Shown one piece after another: positions 14,620 through 23,286 of a stretch of 64,000 nt of DNA. Numbering within the stretch: the first letter of the stretch is position 1; every line of letters starts with the position of its first letter. The stretch is from Rhodanobacter sp. Root480 (lineage in GTDB: Bacteria; Pseudomonadota; Gammaproteobacteria; Xanthomonadales; Rhodanobacteraceae). The DNA is taken from the NCBI RefSeq assembly GCF_001426645.1, contig NZ_LMEX01000002.1, positions 640,322-704,321 on the forward strand, in the 5' to 3' direction. The translations under genes were made by a program, and so were the position numbers. The notes beneath the pieces were generated by a model. The model was not told the origin of the DNA, searched no databases, and was given only the letters and a program-made list of their open reading frames with translations.

Positions 14620-15764
14620 CGCCGCGCTCCGCCCGCCGCGGCGCTGCCCGAGCGCGCCGGTGCCGCGTTGCTGGCCGCATGGGCGGGGCCACTACCGCCC
14701 GCATTCAACGCATGCACGGCGCGCAGGTTGTGCAACTCGATCAGGGCCGCGCCCAACACCACTTCGTCGCCGGCAGGTCGCGCGGCGATGAGCTTCTTGA
14801 TGGTGGCCCGCGCCTGCTGCACGGGGCTGGCATCGGGGTCGAACCAGGTGGACAGGCTGGCGTCCACCCGCTGCAACGCCTCGGCGTAGGCCTTGCCGTC
14901 ATGGGCCAGCAAAGCGGCTTGCGCCTGGGCCAGGTCGATCGCGGTCAACTCGCGCGCAAAGCGCGCGTCGGCTACGGCCAGCGGGGCACCGTTATCACGC
15001 TGCACGCTGACCACGCTGGCGAGCGCGCGACCGATGCGCGCCCAGCCATCCGCCGCCGGCGCCGAGGCGGCGCTATCCAGCGGTTTCAGCGGCAACTGGG
15101 TGAACGTGCCGCGCAAGTCATTCAGCTGCTGCAGCGTGCTGGTCAGATCGACCGGCTGGCTCTTGGCCAGGGCGTCGCGCTCGGCATCGATGCTCTGGCG
15201 CAGACCGGTGAAAGCGCCATCGTCCACGCCCGCCAGGGTCTGGTCGGCCAGCGTGTACGCGGCGGCGGCGCCTTGCGCGTCATGGAACAGGGTGTAGCGC
15301 TCGCTGGCCATCCGCAGCAGCGATTCGGTTTCGTCCAGCAACATGGCGTCATGGCCGGACAGGCTCTTTTCCGCCAGCTGCGCCACCGCGTCCTCCAGAT
15401 GCCGCGTGCGCTGGGCCTGGCTGAGCAGGCTTTCGCGCAGTGACTGGTTGACCTGCGCCGCCTCGTTGAGGCGATGGTCGACGCTGCCGCGCTCGCCGCT
15501 GATGGTGGCCACGGTGGTCTCCAGCGCGTCGATGCGCTGGGTCAGCGCCACGGCGCCGCGACGGCTGGCGTCGCTGCCCTGCTCCTGTTGCCACTGCCGC
15601 CAGCCCACGTACGCGGCCACGGCGATGGCGACCAGCGCCAGCAGGATCGCCAGCGCCAGCATGCCGCCACCGGGGCGCGCGGCGGCGGGAGTCCGGGCGG
15701 GACGTGCCGGCACGGGGTCGGGGCGGGAATCGCGGGGCGCAATCGGTTCGTCTGGAGTGGTCAT
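14616..15764 (-). CDS. hemX: HemX-family membrane protein (uroporphyrinogen-III C-methyltransferase-like)
   Basis: A 382-residue protein with a disordered Pro/Ala-rich N-terminus, one membrane helix near 35-55 (ALAILLALVAIAVAAYVGW), a coiled-coil stretch (about 70-130) and a helical C-terminal domain (LLRMASERYTLFHDAQGAAAAY). HemX proteins are named after a methyltransferase but lack that domain. Their role in haem metabolism is unclear. It forms hemD-hemX-hemY on the minus strand, the usual enterobacterial order without hemC. A gap of 180 bases separates it from hemD, so it may have its own promoter. Confidence 0.9.
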   Translation of the reverse strand: MTTPDEPIAPRDSRPDPVPARPARTPAAARPGGGMLALAILLALVAIAVAAYVGWRQWQQEQGSDASRRGAVALTQRIDALETTVATISGERGSVDHRLNEAAQVNQSLRESLLSQAQRTRHLEDAVAQLAEKSLSGHDAMLLDETESLLRMASERYTLFHDAQGAAAAYTLADQTLAGVDDGAFTGLRQSIDAERDALAKSQPVDLTSTLQQLNDLRGTFTQLPLKPLDSAASAPAADGWARIGRALASVVSVQRDNGAPLAVADARFARELTAIDLAQAQAALLAHDGKAYAEALQRVDASLSTWFDPDASPVQQARATIKKLIAARPAGDEVVLGAALIELHNLRAVHALNAGGSGPAHAASNAAPARSGSAAAGGARR

Positions 15765-15944
15765 AACGGCATGCTAAGAGGCTGGAAGGGAGAAAGCGAG
15801 CGAGGATGAAACGCGAAACGCCGCGCGCTTTTTCGACGTGGAAGGGTGGCTCATCGACGGCCCCGGCAGCACACCGCGCGCCGTGGCTACCGCCAGCGAC
15901 CTTAACCCGTCAGCCTGGCGACCCGGCGTGAAGACAGCGGCAAG

Positions 15945-16739
15945 TCATTTGCCCATGGCCGCCGCCAGCAGGTCATCCGCCATCGCCGAAGCGGCCTGCC
16001 TGATCCGCGCAAAGCCGGCCGCGGCCGCGATGCCTGCCAACCGCTCGCTGCTCACCACCGCGGTGGTGGCGCACAGGCGGCTCAACGCGTCCGGCGGTAG
16101 CGCGGTGGCAAGGTTGTGCCAGCTCTCGGCGCTGGACAGCAGCAGCGACGCCGACGCCGACAATCGCCGCACGGCGTCGACATGGCGCCGGTCCAGCCGC
16201 GCCGGCACGCGTCGATAGACATGCACCTCGCGCAAGGCGGCGCCGCGCTCGGCCAGCGTCGTGCGCAAGATGCCGCGACCGCCGGGTGCACTGATCAGCG
16301 CGACGGCGCGGCCATCCAGCTCGCGCAGTTCAGCCAGCGCCAGCAAGCCCTCGCTGTCCTGCCGCTGCGGCGCACGCACGTCGTTGAAACCGTGGCGCCG
16401 CAATGCCCGGGCGGTGCCCTGGCCCACCGCCAGCACCAACCCGGCCGTTCGCGGCGGCGCCAGCGCCACGGCATAGCGCACCGCCGCCGGGCTGGTGAAA
16501 ATCAGCACCTCGCCGGCGCATGCCGCCTGCCATTCCCGGCGCGCCGCGGCTTTGTCCACCACCTCGCGCAGGGCAAGCCCGGGCAGCAGCAGCGGCAGCC
16601 CGCCCAGCGCACGCACCTTGCGCGCGAGCCCCGCGCCACTGCCCACCGGGCGCGTGATCACCACCGTGCGGCCGCGCAAAGGCCCCGCCGGCGACGTGCC
16701 GGCAACAGCGCGCGCGTGATTCGATTCACCGATAATCAT
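15945..16739 (-). CDS. hemD: Uroporphyrinogen-III synthase
   Basis: HemD closes hydroxymethylbilane with inversion of ring D to give uroporphyrinogen III, the common precursor of haem and sirohaem. At 264 residues it matches the family, which is poorly conserved in sequence. Visible are the N-terminal RTVVITRPVGSGAGLARKVRALG, the middle VLIFTSPAAVRYAV and the C-terminal SASASLLLSSAESWHNL, the three characteristic blocks. The gene is divergent from the thioesterase at 16803. Its probable -10 is the left half of a palindrome at 16747-16767, which would give a very short leader. Confidence 0.9.
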   Translation of the reverse strand: MIIGESNHARAVAGTSPAGPLRGRTVVITRPVGSGAGLARKVRALGGLPLLLPGLALREVVDKAAARREWQAACAGEVLIFTSPAAVRYAVALAPPRTAGLVLAVGQGTARALRRHGFNDVRAPQRQDSEGLLALAELRELDGRAVALISAPGGRGILRTTLAERGAALREVHVYRRVPARLDRRHVDAVRRLSASASLLLSSAESWHNLATALPPDALSRLCATTAVVSSERLAGIAAAAGFARIRQAASAMADDLLAAAMGK

Positions 16740-16746
16740 GGTGACC

Positions 16747-16767
16747 AGTGTAGCGGCGCCCTACACT
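16747..16767. promoter_or_regulatory. Palindromic divergent promoter core between hemD and the YiiD-like gene
   Basis: AGTGTAG (16747-16753), seven bases, CTACACT (16761-16767) is a perfect inverted repeat. It puts a TACACT -10-like hexamer on each strand, pointing to hemD (minus) and the thioesterase (plus). The -35 regions are weak. Confidence 0.4.
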
Positions 16768-16802
16768 ATGCGGTTTGCTCCTTTGGTTTGGATTCCACCG
16801 AC

Positions 16803-17303
16803 GTGACCTTGCCCGATACACCGTTGCTGGCCCGGCAGCTGATCCAGTTCATGCGCTCGACGATTCCGCTGGCCAAGGCCATGGATCTGCAGCTTGGCGG
16901 CTGTGACGCCGACAGCCTCACCCTGTTCGCGCCGCTGCAACCCAACATCAACGACAAGGGCTGCGCGTTCGGTGGCAGCCTGGTGAGCGTGATGACCCTC
17001 AGCGGCTGGGCCCTGGTCGAGTTGGCCCTGCGCCAGCGCGGCGATGATTGCGACGTTTTCGTGGGCGAATCGACGGTGCGCTACCTGAGCCCGGTGTGGG
17101 CCGACTTCACCAGCGTGGCCCGCTTGCCGGTCGATGTCAGCTGGACCAGCTTCTTCCGTTCACTGGACAGCCGCGGCAAGGCACGCATCGAGGTCAGCTG
17201 CTTGATTCCGGGCGACAACAGCAAGCCCGCCGCCACCCTGATCGCGCGCTTCGTGGCCAAACGCCGCGACGCGTCGGCGGCCGTCGCCGACGGCACGCAC
17301 TGA
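16803..17303 (+). CDS. YiiD-type hotdog thioesterase domain protein
   Basis: A 166-residue cytosolic protein matching the C-terminal thioesterase-like domain of E. coli YiiD (TIGR02447 type). The hotdog fold is seen as LNxNDKGCAFGGSL-like NINDKGCAFGGSLVSVMTLSGWALVEL, where the central helix follows the Gly-rich turn, and as the strand VRYLSPVWADF. The acetyltransferase half of YiiD is absent. The substrate is unknown. GTG 16803 is chosen as the start. No ATG is available in frame nearby. Confidence 0.82.
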   Translation: MTLPDTPLLARQLIQFMRSTIPLAKAMDLQLGGCDADSLTLFAPLQPNINDKGCAFGGSLVSVMTLSGWALVELALRQRGDDCDVFVGESTVRYLSPVWADFTSVARLPVDVSWTSFFRSLDSRGKARIEVSCLIPGDNSKPAATLIARFVAKRRDASAAVADGTH

Positions 17304-17371
17304 GAGCCGCGCGCAGCGACGCACGTCTTGCGGCAGAATGCGGGGTATCGCGCTTGCCGGGGGAGCCATCC

Positions 17372-17779
17372 ATGCGTCGCATCCTTATCGTCGTTGCCGC
17401 CGTCGTTTTGCTGGCCGGCTGTGCCACGGCCCAGCGCAAAGACGCGCTGACCAGCACCCTCAACACCTACGCCGCCACCTTGCGCTGGGGCAATTTCCAG
17501 AGCGCGCTGAAATTCGTCGACCCCAAGGTGCTGGAGACAAACCCGCCCACCTCATTGGACATGGCGCGCTACCAGCAGGTGCGCGTGAGCGACTACGACG
17601 AGGGCGCCGGCCCGAGCGTGGTGGCGGAAAACGAGGTGCAGCAGGTGGTGCAACTTCACCTGATCAACATCCACACGCAGTCCGAGCGCACCGTGATCGA
17701 CCGCCAGACCTGGCGCTACGACCCTGAAGCGAAGCGCTGGTGGCTCACCAGCGGCCTGCCGGACGTCACCCAGGAATAA
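17372..17779 (+). CDS. Putative outer-membrane or periplasmic lipoprotein, unknown function
   Basis: A 135-residue protein whose first 17 residues form a lipoprotein signal (MRRILIVVAAVVLLAGC, lipobox LAGC), so it should be lipidated on Cys17. The mature part begins with a helix (DALTSTLNTYAATLRWGNF) and ends with a strand-rich NTF2-like region (TVIDRQTWRYDPEAKRWWL). Proteins of this build are widespread in Xanthomonadales and have no assigned role. GGGGGA precedes the ATG at 17360-17365. It sits 68 bases after the thioesterase gene. Confidence 0.85.
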   Translation: MRRILIVVAAVVLLAGCATAQRKDALTSTLNTYAATLRWGNFQSALKFVDPKVLETNPPTSLDMARYQQVRVSDYDEGAGPSVVAENEVQQVVQLHLINIHTQSERTVIDRQTWRYDPEAKRWWLTSGLPDVTQE

Positions 17780-17814
17780 GCCCGGCCACGGCGGCGCTGC
17801 CGCCACGCTGCCCG

Positions 17815-17820
17815 TATAAT
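17815..17820 (+). promoter_or_regulatory. Consensus -10 element upstream of the rhodanese-like gene
   Basis: A perfect TATAAT lies 48 bases before ATG 17868. The base sequence 17 bp upstream gives no good -35, so activity may depend on other contacts. Confidence 0.35.
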
Positions 17821-17867
17821 CGCCGGTTCACCCGAACCCGCGCGGTCGCCGCGCCTGTGGACACACG

Positions 17868-18314
17868 ATGAACGAAATACTGCACAAGCTGCCGGAATTT
17901 GTCGGCAACCACCTGGCCTTGTCGGCCCTGTTCGTGATTCTGCTGCTGGCGCTGATCGTGATCCAGGTCAGCATGCTTTTCAGCAAGACGCGCGAGCTGA
18001 CCCCGGCCGGCCTGACCGCGCTGATCAACCGCGAAAGCCCGCTGATGATCGACCTGTCCGCGATCAACGATTTCGAGAAGCGGCACGTGCCCGGCGCCAA
18101 GCACCTGCCGATGAGCCAGTTCGACCCCGAGAAAAAAGACCTCGCCAACGCGCGCGACCTGCCCGTGGTGTTGATGGACAAGGACGGCCGCGGCAACGCG
18201 CCGAAGGCGGCGCAGCGGCTGGTGAAGGCCGGCTTCAGCAAGGTCCACATCCTCGCCGGTGGCGTGCTGGCCTGGCAGGCGGCGCAGTTGCCGATGGCCA
18301 AAGGCAACAAATAA
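17868..18314 (+). CDS. Membrane-anchored rhodanese-like protein lacking the catalytic Cys
   Basis: A 148-residue YibN-like protein with an N-terminal membrane helix (about 16-37) and one rhodanese domain (about 45-145). The fold is clear: PLMIDLSAINDFEKRHVPGAKHLP, then KAGFSKVHILAGGVLAWQ. The active-site loop, which in working sulfurtransferases reads C-x-x-G-x-R, is here MDKDGRGN (103-110), with Asp where the persulfide Cys should be. Sulfur transfer by the usual mechanism is therefore unlikely. In E. coli yibN lies beside grxC and secB. Neither is next to it here. Confidence 0.87.
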   Translation: MNEILHKLPEFVGNHLALSALFVILLLALIVIQVSMLFSKTRELTPAGLTALINRESPLMIDLSAINDFEKRHVPGAKHLPMSQFDPEKKDLANARDLPVVLMDKDGRGNAPKAAQRLVKAGFSKVHILAGGVLAWQAAQLPMAKGNK

Positions 18315-18344
18315 CCGCCGCGTGGCGGCGAAAAGCGCCGCCGG

Positions 18345-19397
18345 TCAGAAGCCGGTGAAACCCGCGCGACCGGTGATGATGCGCGCCAGCACCTCGGGCG
18401 CGTAATCGAACGAGTCGTAGTACAGCCGCTCTTCCGGCAGGCCCGCCTCGACGAAAAGCTGGTGGCCGGCGTCGATCATGGGCGGCGGGCCGCTCATGTA
18501 GAGATCGTGGCCGGACAGGTCCGGGTGATCGGCCAGCACCGCCTCGTGCACCAGGCCGGGCCGCTCGCCGGCACCCACGTCGGCCCCTGAAATCACCGCG
18601 TGGAAACGCACGTTTTGCGTGCTCGCCGCCCAGCGCTCGGCCAGCGGTCGCAGGTACAGGTCGGCCGCGCTGCGCGCGCCCCAGTACACGTCGATCGGGC
18701 GGCGCGAACCCAGCCCGATGAAGTGTTCGACGATGGCCTTGACCGGCGCAAAACCGGTGCCGCCGGCCATGAAGATCATCGGCCGCTCCGAATCCTCGCG
18801 CGGCACGAACGTACCCAACGGCCCTTCGATGCGCAGCCGGTCGCCGACCTGCAGCTTGCCGTCCACCCAGGAAGTGAACTCGCCGCCGTTCACGTGGCGC
18901 ACGTGCAGCTCGATCATGCCGTCGTCCTGTGGACCGTTGGCGATCGAGAACGGACGATGCTGGCCATCGTCCAGCACCACATCAAGATACTGGCCCGGCA
19001 ACCGCAGCAGGCGGCGCTCGCCGGGGGCCGGCACCAGGCGCAAGCCGATCACGCCGGACGCCAGCGTCCATTTCTCCACCACCATCACGCTGAGCTGGCG
19101 ACGGGCGATGTCCTCGACCGAGGTGACCTCGCGCGCGCGCAGCAACATGTCGCTGGTGGCTACCGCCTGGCACGGCAGGATTGCGTGCTGCGCCAGCTCG
19201 CCCGCACTCAGTGCCAGCGGCGGATTGCTGGGATATTCACAACTGCCTTCCAGCATGATCGCCTTGCAGCTGCCGCACACGCCGGCGCGGCACGAATAGG
19301 GCAAGGCCACTCCGGCTTGTTGCGCCGCCCCCAATACGGTTTCACCAACGGCCACGGGAAACTGGCGGCCAGACGCTTGGAGAGTGACGGTAAACAA
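18345..19397 (-). CDS. 2Fe-2S ferredoxin/flavin reductase (CDP-6-deoxy-delta-3,4-glucoseen reductase-like)
   Basis: An electron-transfer protein of about 350 residues. The N-terminal plant-type 2Fe-2S domain has ligands Cys36, Cys41, Cys44 and Cys76 (CRAGVCGSC, then LPCQ). A ferredoxin-NADP reductase module follows, with FAD-binding RPFSIANG and NAD(P)-binding MAGGTGFAPVKAI. Annotation as the CDP-glucoseen reductase AscD rests on similarity only. No deoxysugar genes are nearby, so the true partner is unknown. I use TTG 19397 because the domain starts there and GGGG precedes it. ATG 19463 would add 22 residues that do not look coding. Confidence 0.87.
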   Translation of the reverse strand: MFTVTLQASGRQFPVAVGETVLGAAQQAGVALPYSCRAGVCGSCKAIMLEGSCEYPSNPPLALSAGELAQHAILPCQAVATSDMLLRAREVTSVEDIARRQLSVMVVEKWTLASGVIGLRLVPAPGERRLLRLPGQYLDVVLDDGQHRPFSIANGPQDDGMIELHVRHVNGGEFTSWVDGKLQVGDRLRIEGPLGTFVPREDSERPMIFMAGGTGFAPVKAIVEHFIGLGSRRPIDVYWGARSAADLYLRPLAERWAASTQNVRFHAVISGADVGAGERPGLVHEAVLADHPDLSGHDLYMSGPPPMIDAGHQLFVEAGLPEERLYYDSFDYAPEVLARIITGRAGFTGF

Positions 19398-19517
19398 GGC
19401 AAGCCCCGAATGATCCGCTGCACGCGGCAGCGTAAATACAACGACACAGGTGACGTATCGCATTGCTGCGGCGATATCAGCGATCAACAATACGGTTTCG
19501 ACCGAGAGGAAGCAACG

Positions 19518-19958
19518 ATGAGCATCTGGAAACAGCCGACCGATCTGGCCCGCATCAACGGCTGGAGCAAGGCCACCATGATGGAGACCCTGGGCATCCG
19601 CTTTACCGCCGTCGGCGACGACTGGCTGCAGGGCACCATGCCCGTCGACCACCGAACCCACCAACCCTACGGACTGCTGCACGGGGGCGCCTCCGTGGTG
19701 CTGGCCGAGACGCTGGGCAGCACCGCGGCGATGCTGACGCTGGACCCGGAGAAGGAGGTGGCGGTCGGCCTGGACATCAACGCCAACCACGTCCGCGGCG
19801 TGCGCGAAGGCACCGTCACCGGCACCGCGCGCATGCTGCACCTGGGCCGCACCACGCAGGTGTGGGAGATCCGCATCGAAGGTGACAACGGCGTGCTGGT
19901 GTGCATTTCGCGCATCACCATGGCGGTGATCCCGGCACGTGTGGTGGCGCCGCGTTGA
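19518..19958 (+). CDS. PaaI/EntH-type hotdog thioesterase
   Basis: A 146-residue hotdog-fold acyl-CoA thioesterase of the PaaI/YbdB/MenI group. The signature block QPYGLLHGGASVVLAETLGS contains the HGG motif and the catalytic Glu on the central helix. It is followed by GLDINANHVRGVREGTVTGTA. Such enzymes hydrolyse aromatic or aliphatic acyl-CoAs, and the substrate cannot be assigned. AGAGGA at 19505-19510 is well placed before the ATG. It is divergent from the ferredoxin-type reductase. Confidence 0.9.
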   Translation: MSIWKQPTDLARINGWSKATMMETLGIRFTAVGDDWLQGTMPVDHRTHQPYGLLHGGASVVLAETLGSTAAMLTLDPEKEVAVGLDINANHVRGVREGTVTGTARMLHLGRTTQVWEIRIEGDNGVLVCISRITMAVIPARVVAPR

Positions 19959-20004
19959 ACGCGCCTCGCCACGCTCCACCCAACCTCTCGGCGTGCGGCA
20001 CGCC

Positions 20005-20967
20005 ATGACCGCGCAAGCACCCTATGCGCGGCTGAGCCCCGACCTGGTGCTCGATGCCGTCGGCGCCTGCGGCCTGCGGCCCGATGGCCGGTTGCTGGCG
20101 TTGAACAGCTACGAGAACCGCGTGTGGCAGGTGGGACTGGAAGCCACGGGCGACGCGCCGGCGACGCCGGTCATCGCCAAGTTCTACCGGCCCGGTCGCT
20201 GGAGCGATGCGGCGATCGAGGAGGAGCACACTTTCGCGCAGGAGCTGGCGAACGACGAGCTACCCGTCGTGGCGCCGCTGGCGTTTGATGGAAAGACGCT
20301 GCTGCACCACGACGGTTTTCGCTACGCGCTGACGCCGCGACGTGGCGGACGGGCGCCGTCACTGGAATCGGCCGAACAGCTGCAGTGGCTGGGTCGGTTG
20401 ATCGCCCGCATGCACGTGGTGGGCGCGCGCCAGCCGTTCGTCCATCGCAGCCGGCTCGATCGCGACACGATGGTGCAGCAGCCGATGCAGGCCGTATTCA
20501 CCTCCACATTGTTGCCTGCATCGCTGCAAGGCAACTACCGCGCGGCCGCCCATCGGCTGGATAACGCCATCGCGCAGCGACAGGAGGCAGTGGGCGCGGT
20601 GCGGCAGATCCGCCTGCACGGCGATTGCCATCCAGGCAATGTGTTGTGGACCGACAACGGCCCGCACTTCGTCGATTTCGACGACGCGCGCAGCGGCCCG
20701 GCGGTGCAGGATCTGTGGATGCTGGCCGGCGACGATGCGGCGATGGAGGCGCTGCTCGAGGGCTACCAGCAATTCCGCGATTTCGATCCCGGCGAGCTGG
20801 CGCTGGTCCCCGCGCTGCGTGCCATGCGCCAGCTGCACTACGCCGGCTGGATCGCCGAGCGCTGGCACGATCCCGCCTTCCCCACCGCCTTCCCATTCGC
20901 CGCCGAGCCGCGCTGGTGGGAGCAGCACGTGGCCGACCTGCACGAGTTGGCCGACGATCTGGAATAA
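20005..20967 (+). CDS. srkA: Stress response Ser/Thr kinase SrkA (YihE/RdoA)
   Basis: SrkA is a cytoplasmic kinase with an aminoglycoside-phosphotransferase fold that counters stress-induced death in E. coli. The protein is 320 residues (E. coli 328). Visible are LNSYENRVWQVG (nucleotide loop), IAKFYRPGRWSD (the Lys-containing strand), HGDCHPGNVLW near residue 205 with the catalytic Asp, and FVDFDDARSGP near 222 with the metal-binding Asp. In E. coli the gene is followed by dsbA. Here a DUF1190 lipoprotein follows. Confidence 0.93.
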   Translation: MTAQAPYARLSPDLVLDAVGACGLRPDGRLLALNSYENRVWQVGLEATGDAPATPVIAKFYRPGRWSDAAIEEEHTFAQELANDELPVVAPLAFDGKTLLHHDGFRYALTPRRGGRAPSLESAEQLQWLGRLIARMHVVGARQPFVHRSRLDRDTMVQQPMQAVFTSTLLPASLQGNYRAAAHRLDNAIAQRQEAVGAVRQIRLHGDCHPGNVLWTDNGPHFVDFDDARSGPAVQDLWMLAGDDAAMEALLEGYQQFRDFDPGELALVPALRAMRQLHYAGWIAERWHDPAFPTAFPFAAEPRWWEQHVADLHELADDLE

Positions 20968-21048
20968 GCGCCACGCGCGCGAAAACCGGGCTTTCCCCCA
21001 CGCGCGCGAGCAGGCATGCTTGACCGGATACTTTCCCCGAGCATCCCC

Positions 21049-21591
21049 ATGAAGCGATCCAAGACCGCCGCCCTGTTGCTGATGAGCGCGGCCCCCTTGT
21101 TGTTGACCGCCTGCGACAGCGAAAGCCCGGCGCGCGAAGGCCTGTACACCTCGGTCGAGGCCTGCGTGGCGCAGACCAACGACAGCTACACCTGCCAGCA
21201 GGCCTATGCCAAGGCCGAGCAGCAAGCCGCCACCACCGCGCCGCGCTTCGCCAATCGCGAGGAGTGCGAGGCCAACTACGGCAAGGAAAAGTGCGCCGAA
21301 CGCAGCGACGGTGCCCAGCATTCGTTCTTCGGGCCACTGATGACCGGCTTCTTCCTGTCGCAGATGCTGTCGCGCAACGGCGCACCGATGAACGGTTTCA
21401 ACAGCGGCCCGGCCTTCCGCGACAGCAGCGGCAGCTGGCAGCGCCCGGCCGCCGGCGGCGCGACCGGCGGCGTGTATCGCGGCAGCAGCCGCACGGCGAT
21501 GGTGCCGATCAGCGCCACACCAAACCGCGCCGTCACCACCAGCCGCTCCGGCTTCGGCACCTCCGGCCACAGCCGCGGCTTCGGCGGCTGA
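21049..21591 (+). CDS. DUF1190 lipoprotein (YgiB-like)
   Basis: A 180-residue secreted protein with lipobox LLTAC after about 18 residues. The DUF1190 domain contains spaced Cys residues (VEACVAQ, SYTCQQAY, REECEANYG, EKCAER), and a long Gly/Ser/Arg-rich tail follows. E. coli ygiB sits directly before ygiC, exactly the arrangement here: the stop codon overlaps the start of the next gene. The function of YgiB is not established. ATG 21049 is chosen because it begins the signal peptide. Confidence 0.88.
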   Translation: MKRSKTAALLLMSAAPLLLTACDSESPAREGLYTSVEACVAQTNDSYTCQQAYAKAEQQAATTAPRFANREECEANYGKEKCAERSDGAQHSFFGPLMTGFFLSQMLSRNGAPMNGFNSGPAFRDSSGSWQRPAAGGATGGVYRGSSRTAMVPISATPNRAVTTSRSGFGTSGHSRGFGG

Positions 21592-22772
21592 TGCGCCGCG
21601 TCGCCACGGCCGAGCGCCCCGACTGGCGCGACAAGGCCGCCGCGTGCGGCTTCGGTTTCCACACCATCGACGATGCGCCGTACTGGGACGAGTCGGCGTA
21701 TTACGCGTTCAGCCTGCGCGAGATCGAGGATGATCTCGAAGCGCCCACCGAAGAGCTGCACACGATGGCGCTGGACATGGTCGACCGTATCGTCGGCAGC
21801 GAAGAACACATGCAGCAGCTGGCGATCCCCGAGCCGTACCGCGACTGGATCGCGCAGAGCTGGCGCGACCGCCAGCCGCACCTGTACGGCCGCATGGATT
21901 TCGCCTACGACGGCAGCGGCCCGGCCAAGCTGTACGAGCTGAACTACGACACCCCGACCTCGCTGTTCGAGGCGGCGTTCTTCCAGTGGCAATGGCTGGA
22001 AGACCAGCTGGCACGTGGCCAGTTGCCCGCCGGCAGCGACCAGTTCAATTCGATTTACGAAACCCTGGTGGAAGCGTTCGGCACCATCGCGCGCACCATC
22101 GCGCGGCCGTTCCATTTCGCCGCGGTACGCGACTCGATGGAAGACCAGGGCACCGTGGATTACCTGCGTGACTGCGCGCTGCAGGCCGGCATCGAATGCG
22201 GCGCGCTGGCGATCGAGGACGTCGGCGTCTCCGATGACGGCCGTTTCACCGATCTGGACGACAACGTGATCGGCTGCCTGTTCAAGCTGTATCCGCTGGA
22301 AGACATGTTCCGCGAATCGTTCGGCCAGCACCTGCCGCGTTCCGGCCTGCAGCTGATCGAGCCGCCGTGGAAGGCGCTGCTCAGCAACAAGGGCATCCTG
22401 CCGCTGCTGTGGGACGCGCACCGCGGCCACCCCAACCTGCTGCCGGCCGAGTTCGACAACGGCGGCGCGTTGCCGCGCGGCTGGGTGCGCAAGCCGCTGC
22501 ACTCGCGCGAAGGCGCCAATATCGCGATGCACCTGGACGACGGCCGCGAGCTGCGTACCGACGGACCCTACCTGCATGGCGCGAGCATCCGCCAGGCCTG
22601 CCATCCGCTGCCCCGCTTCGACGGCCATTACCCGCTGATCGGCAGTTGGGTGGTCGGCGATCGCGCTTGCGGCATCGGTATCCGCGAGGACAGTTCGCTG
22701 ATTACCAAGGACACCGCCCGCTTCGTGCCGCACCTCATCGTCGAGGAACCCAGCGGCGTGTTGATCGCGTAA
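21591..22772 (+). CDS. Glutathionylspermidine synthase-like ATP-grasp protein (YgiC)
   Basis: A 393-residue protein of the GSP_synth family (the amide-forming domain without an amidase). It starts RRVATAERPDWRDKAAACGFGFHT and contains RMDFAYDGSGPAKLYELNYDTPTSLFEA, with the Asp/Glu/Asn metal-binding set of ATP-grasp enzymes. Near the C-terminus is GSWVVGDRACGIGIRED. Whether YgiC makes a glutathionylspermidine-like conjugate or another peptide bond is not known. Its start overlaps the ygiB-like stop by one base, so the two are coupled. Confidence 0.93.
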   Translation: MRRVATAERPDWRDKAAACGFGFHTIDDAPYWDESAYYAFSLREIEDDLEAPTEELHTMALDMVDRIVGSEEHMQQLAIPEPYRDWIAQSWRDRQPHLYGRMDFAYDGSGPAKLYELNYDTPTSLFEAAFFQWQWLEDQLARGQLPAGSDQFNSIYETLVEAFGTIARTIARPFHFAAVRDSMEDQGTVDYLRDCALQAGIECGALAIEDVGVSDDGRFTDLDDNVIGCLFKLYPLEDMFRESFGQHLPRSGLQLIEPPWKALLSNKGILPLLWDAHRGHPNLLPAEFDNGGALPRGWVRKPLHSREGANIAMHLDDGRELRTDGPYLHGASIRQACHPLPRFDGHYPLIGSWVVGDRACGIGIREDSSLITKDTARFVPHLIVEEPSGVLIA

Positions 22773-22826
22773 CCGCCCGCTGCGGCATCGGCTAAGCTCG
22801 TCGTCTTTTCTGGACAGGACCCAAGC

Positions 22827-23261
22827 GTGCGCACTCTTCTGTTCCGCCTGATCGGCATCTTCGAAATCGCTGGCGGCCTGTACGGCGCGGTGAAGATGTT
22901 GAACCGCCTGCTGCCGCTCGGCTCCCATGACAGCGTGCTGGCGCTGATCGGCCTGGCCGTGTTCACCTTCGTGCTGGTGGCCGGCGTGCTGCTGGTGGAG
23001 GGCAGCGAACAGGGCGTGCGGCTTTCACGCTGGGCGCAACTGCTGCAATTGCCGCTGATCGCCACGCCGGTGTTCAGCTATGCGCTGCACAGTGGTGCCT
23101 TCGTCAATGTGTTTGCCACCTTGCAGGCGACCCCGCGGCTGGGCATCGACTGGCATGTCGGCTCGCAGGGTTTCGTGCTTGCGGTGGCCGGGCCGTCGGT
23201 CTCGCGGCTGGGCATCAACCTGCTGGCGCTGCTGTCGTGGCTGGTGTTGCGATTGCGCTGA
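22827..23261 (+). CDS. Four-helix membrane protein, unknown function
   Basis: A 144-residue inner-membrane protein with about four hydrophobic helices: 4-24, 38-58 (VLALIGLAVFTFVLVAGVLLV), 70-90 and 120-142. There is no recognisable domain. GTG 22827 is the start, with AGGAC 12 bases upstream. The stop lies 26 bases before the VOC gene, so they may be cotranscribed. Nothing in the sequence suggests a substrate. Confidence 0.8.
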   Translation: MRTLLFRLIGIFEIAGGLYGAVKMLNRLLPLGSHDSVLALIGLAVFTFVLVAGVLLVEGSEQGVRLSRWAQLLQLPLIATPVFSYALHSGAFVNVFATLQATPRLGIDWHVGSQGFVLAVAGPSVSRLGINLLALLSWLVLRLR

Positions 23262-23286
23262 TGCGTTCAACCCCGGAGAACCCGTG

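Noticed and set aside
19398..19463. ATG start at 19463 for the ferredoxin-type reductase
   Set aside because: The 22 added residues do not resemble the family and no ribosome site precedes them. TTG 19397 fits the domain start. Kept as the alternative.
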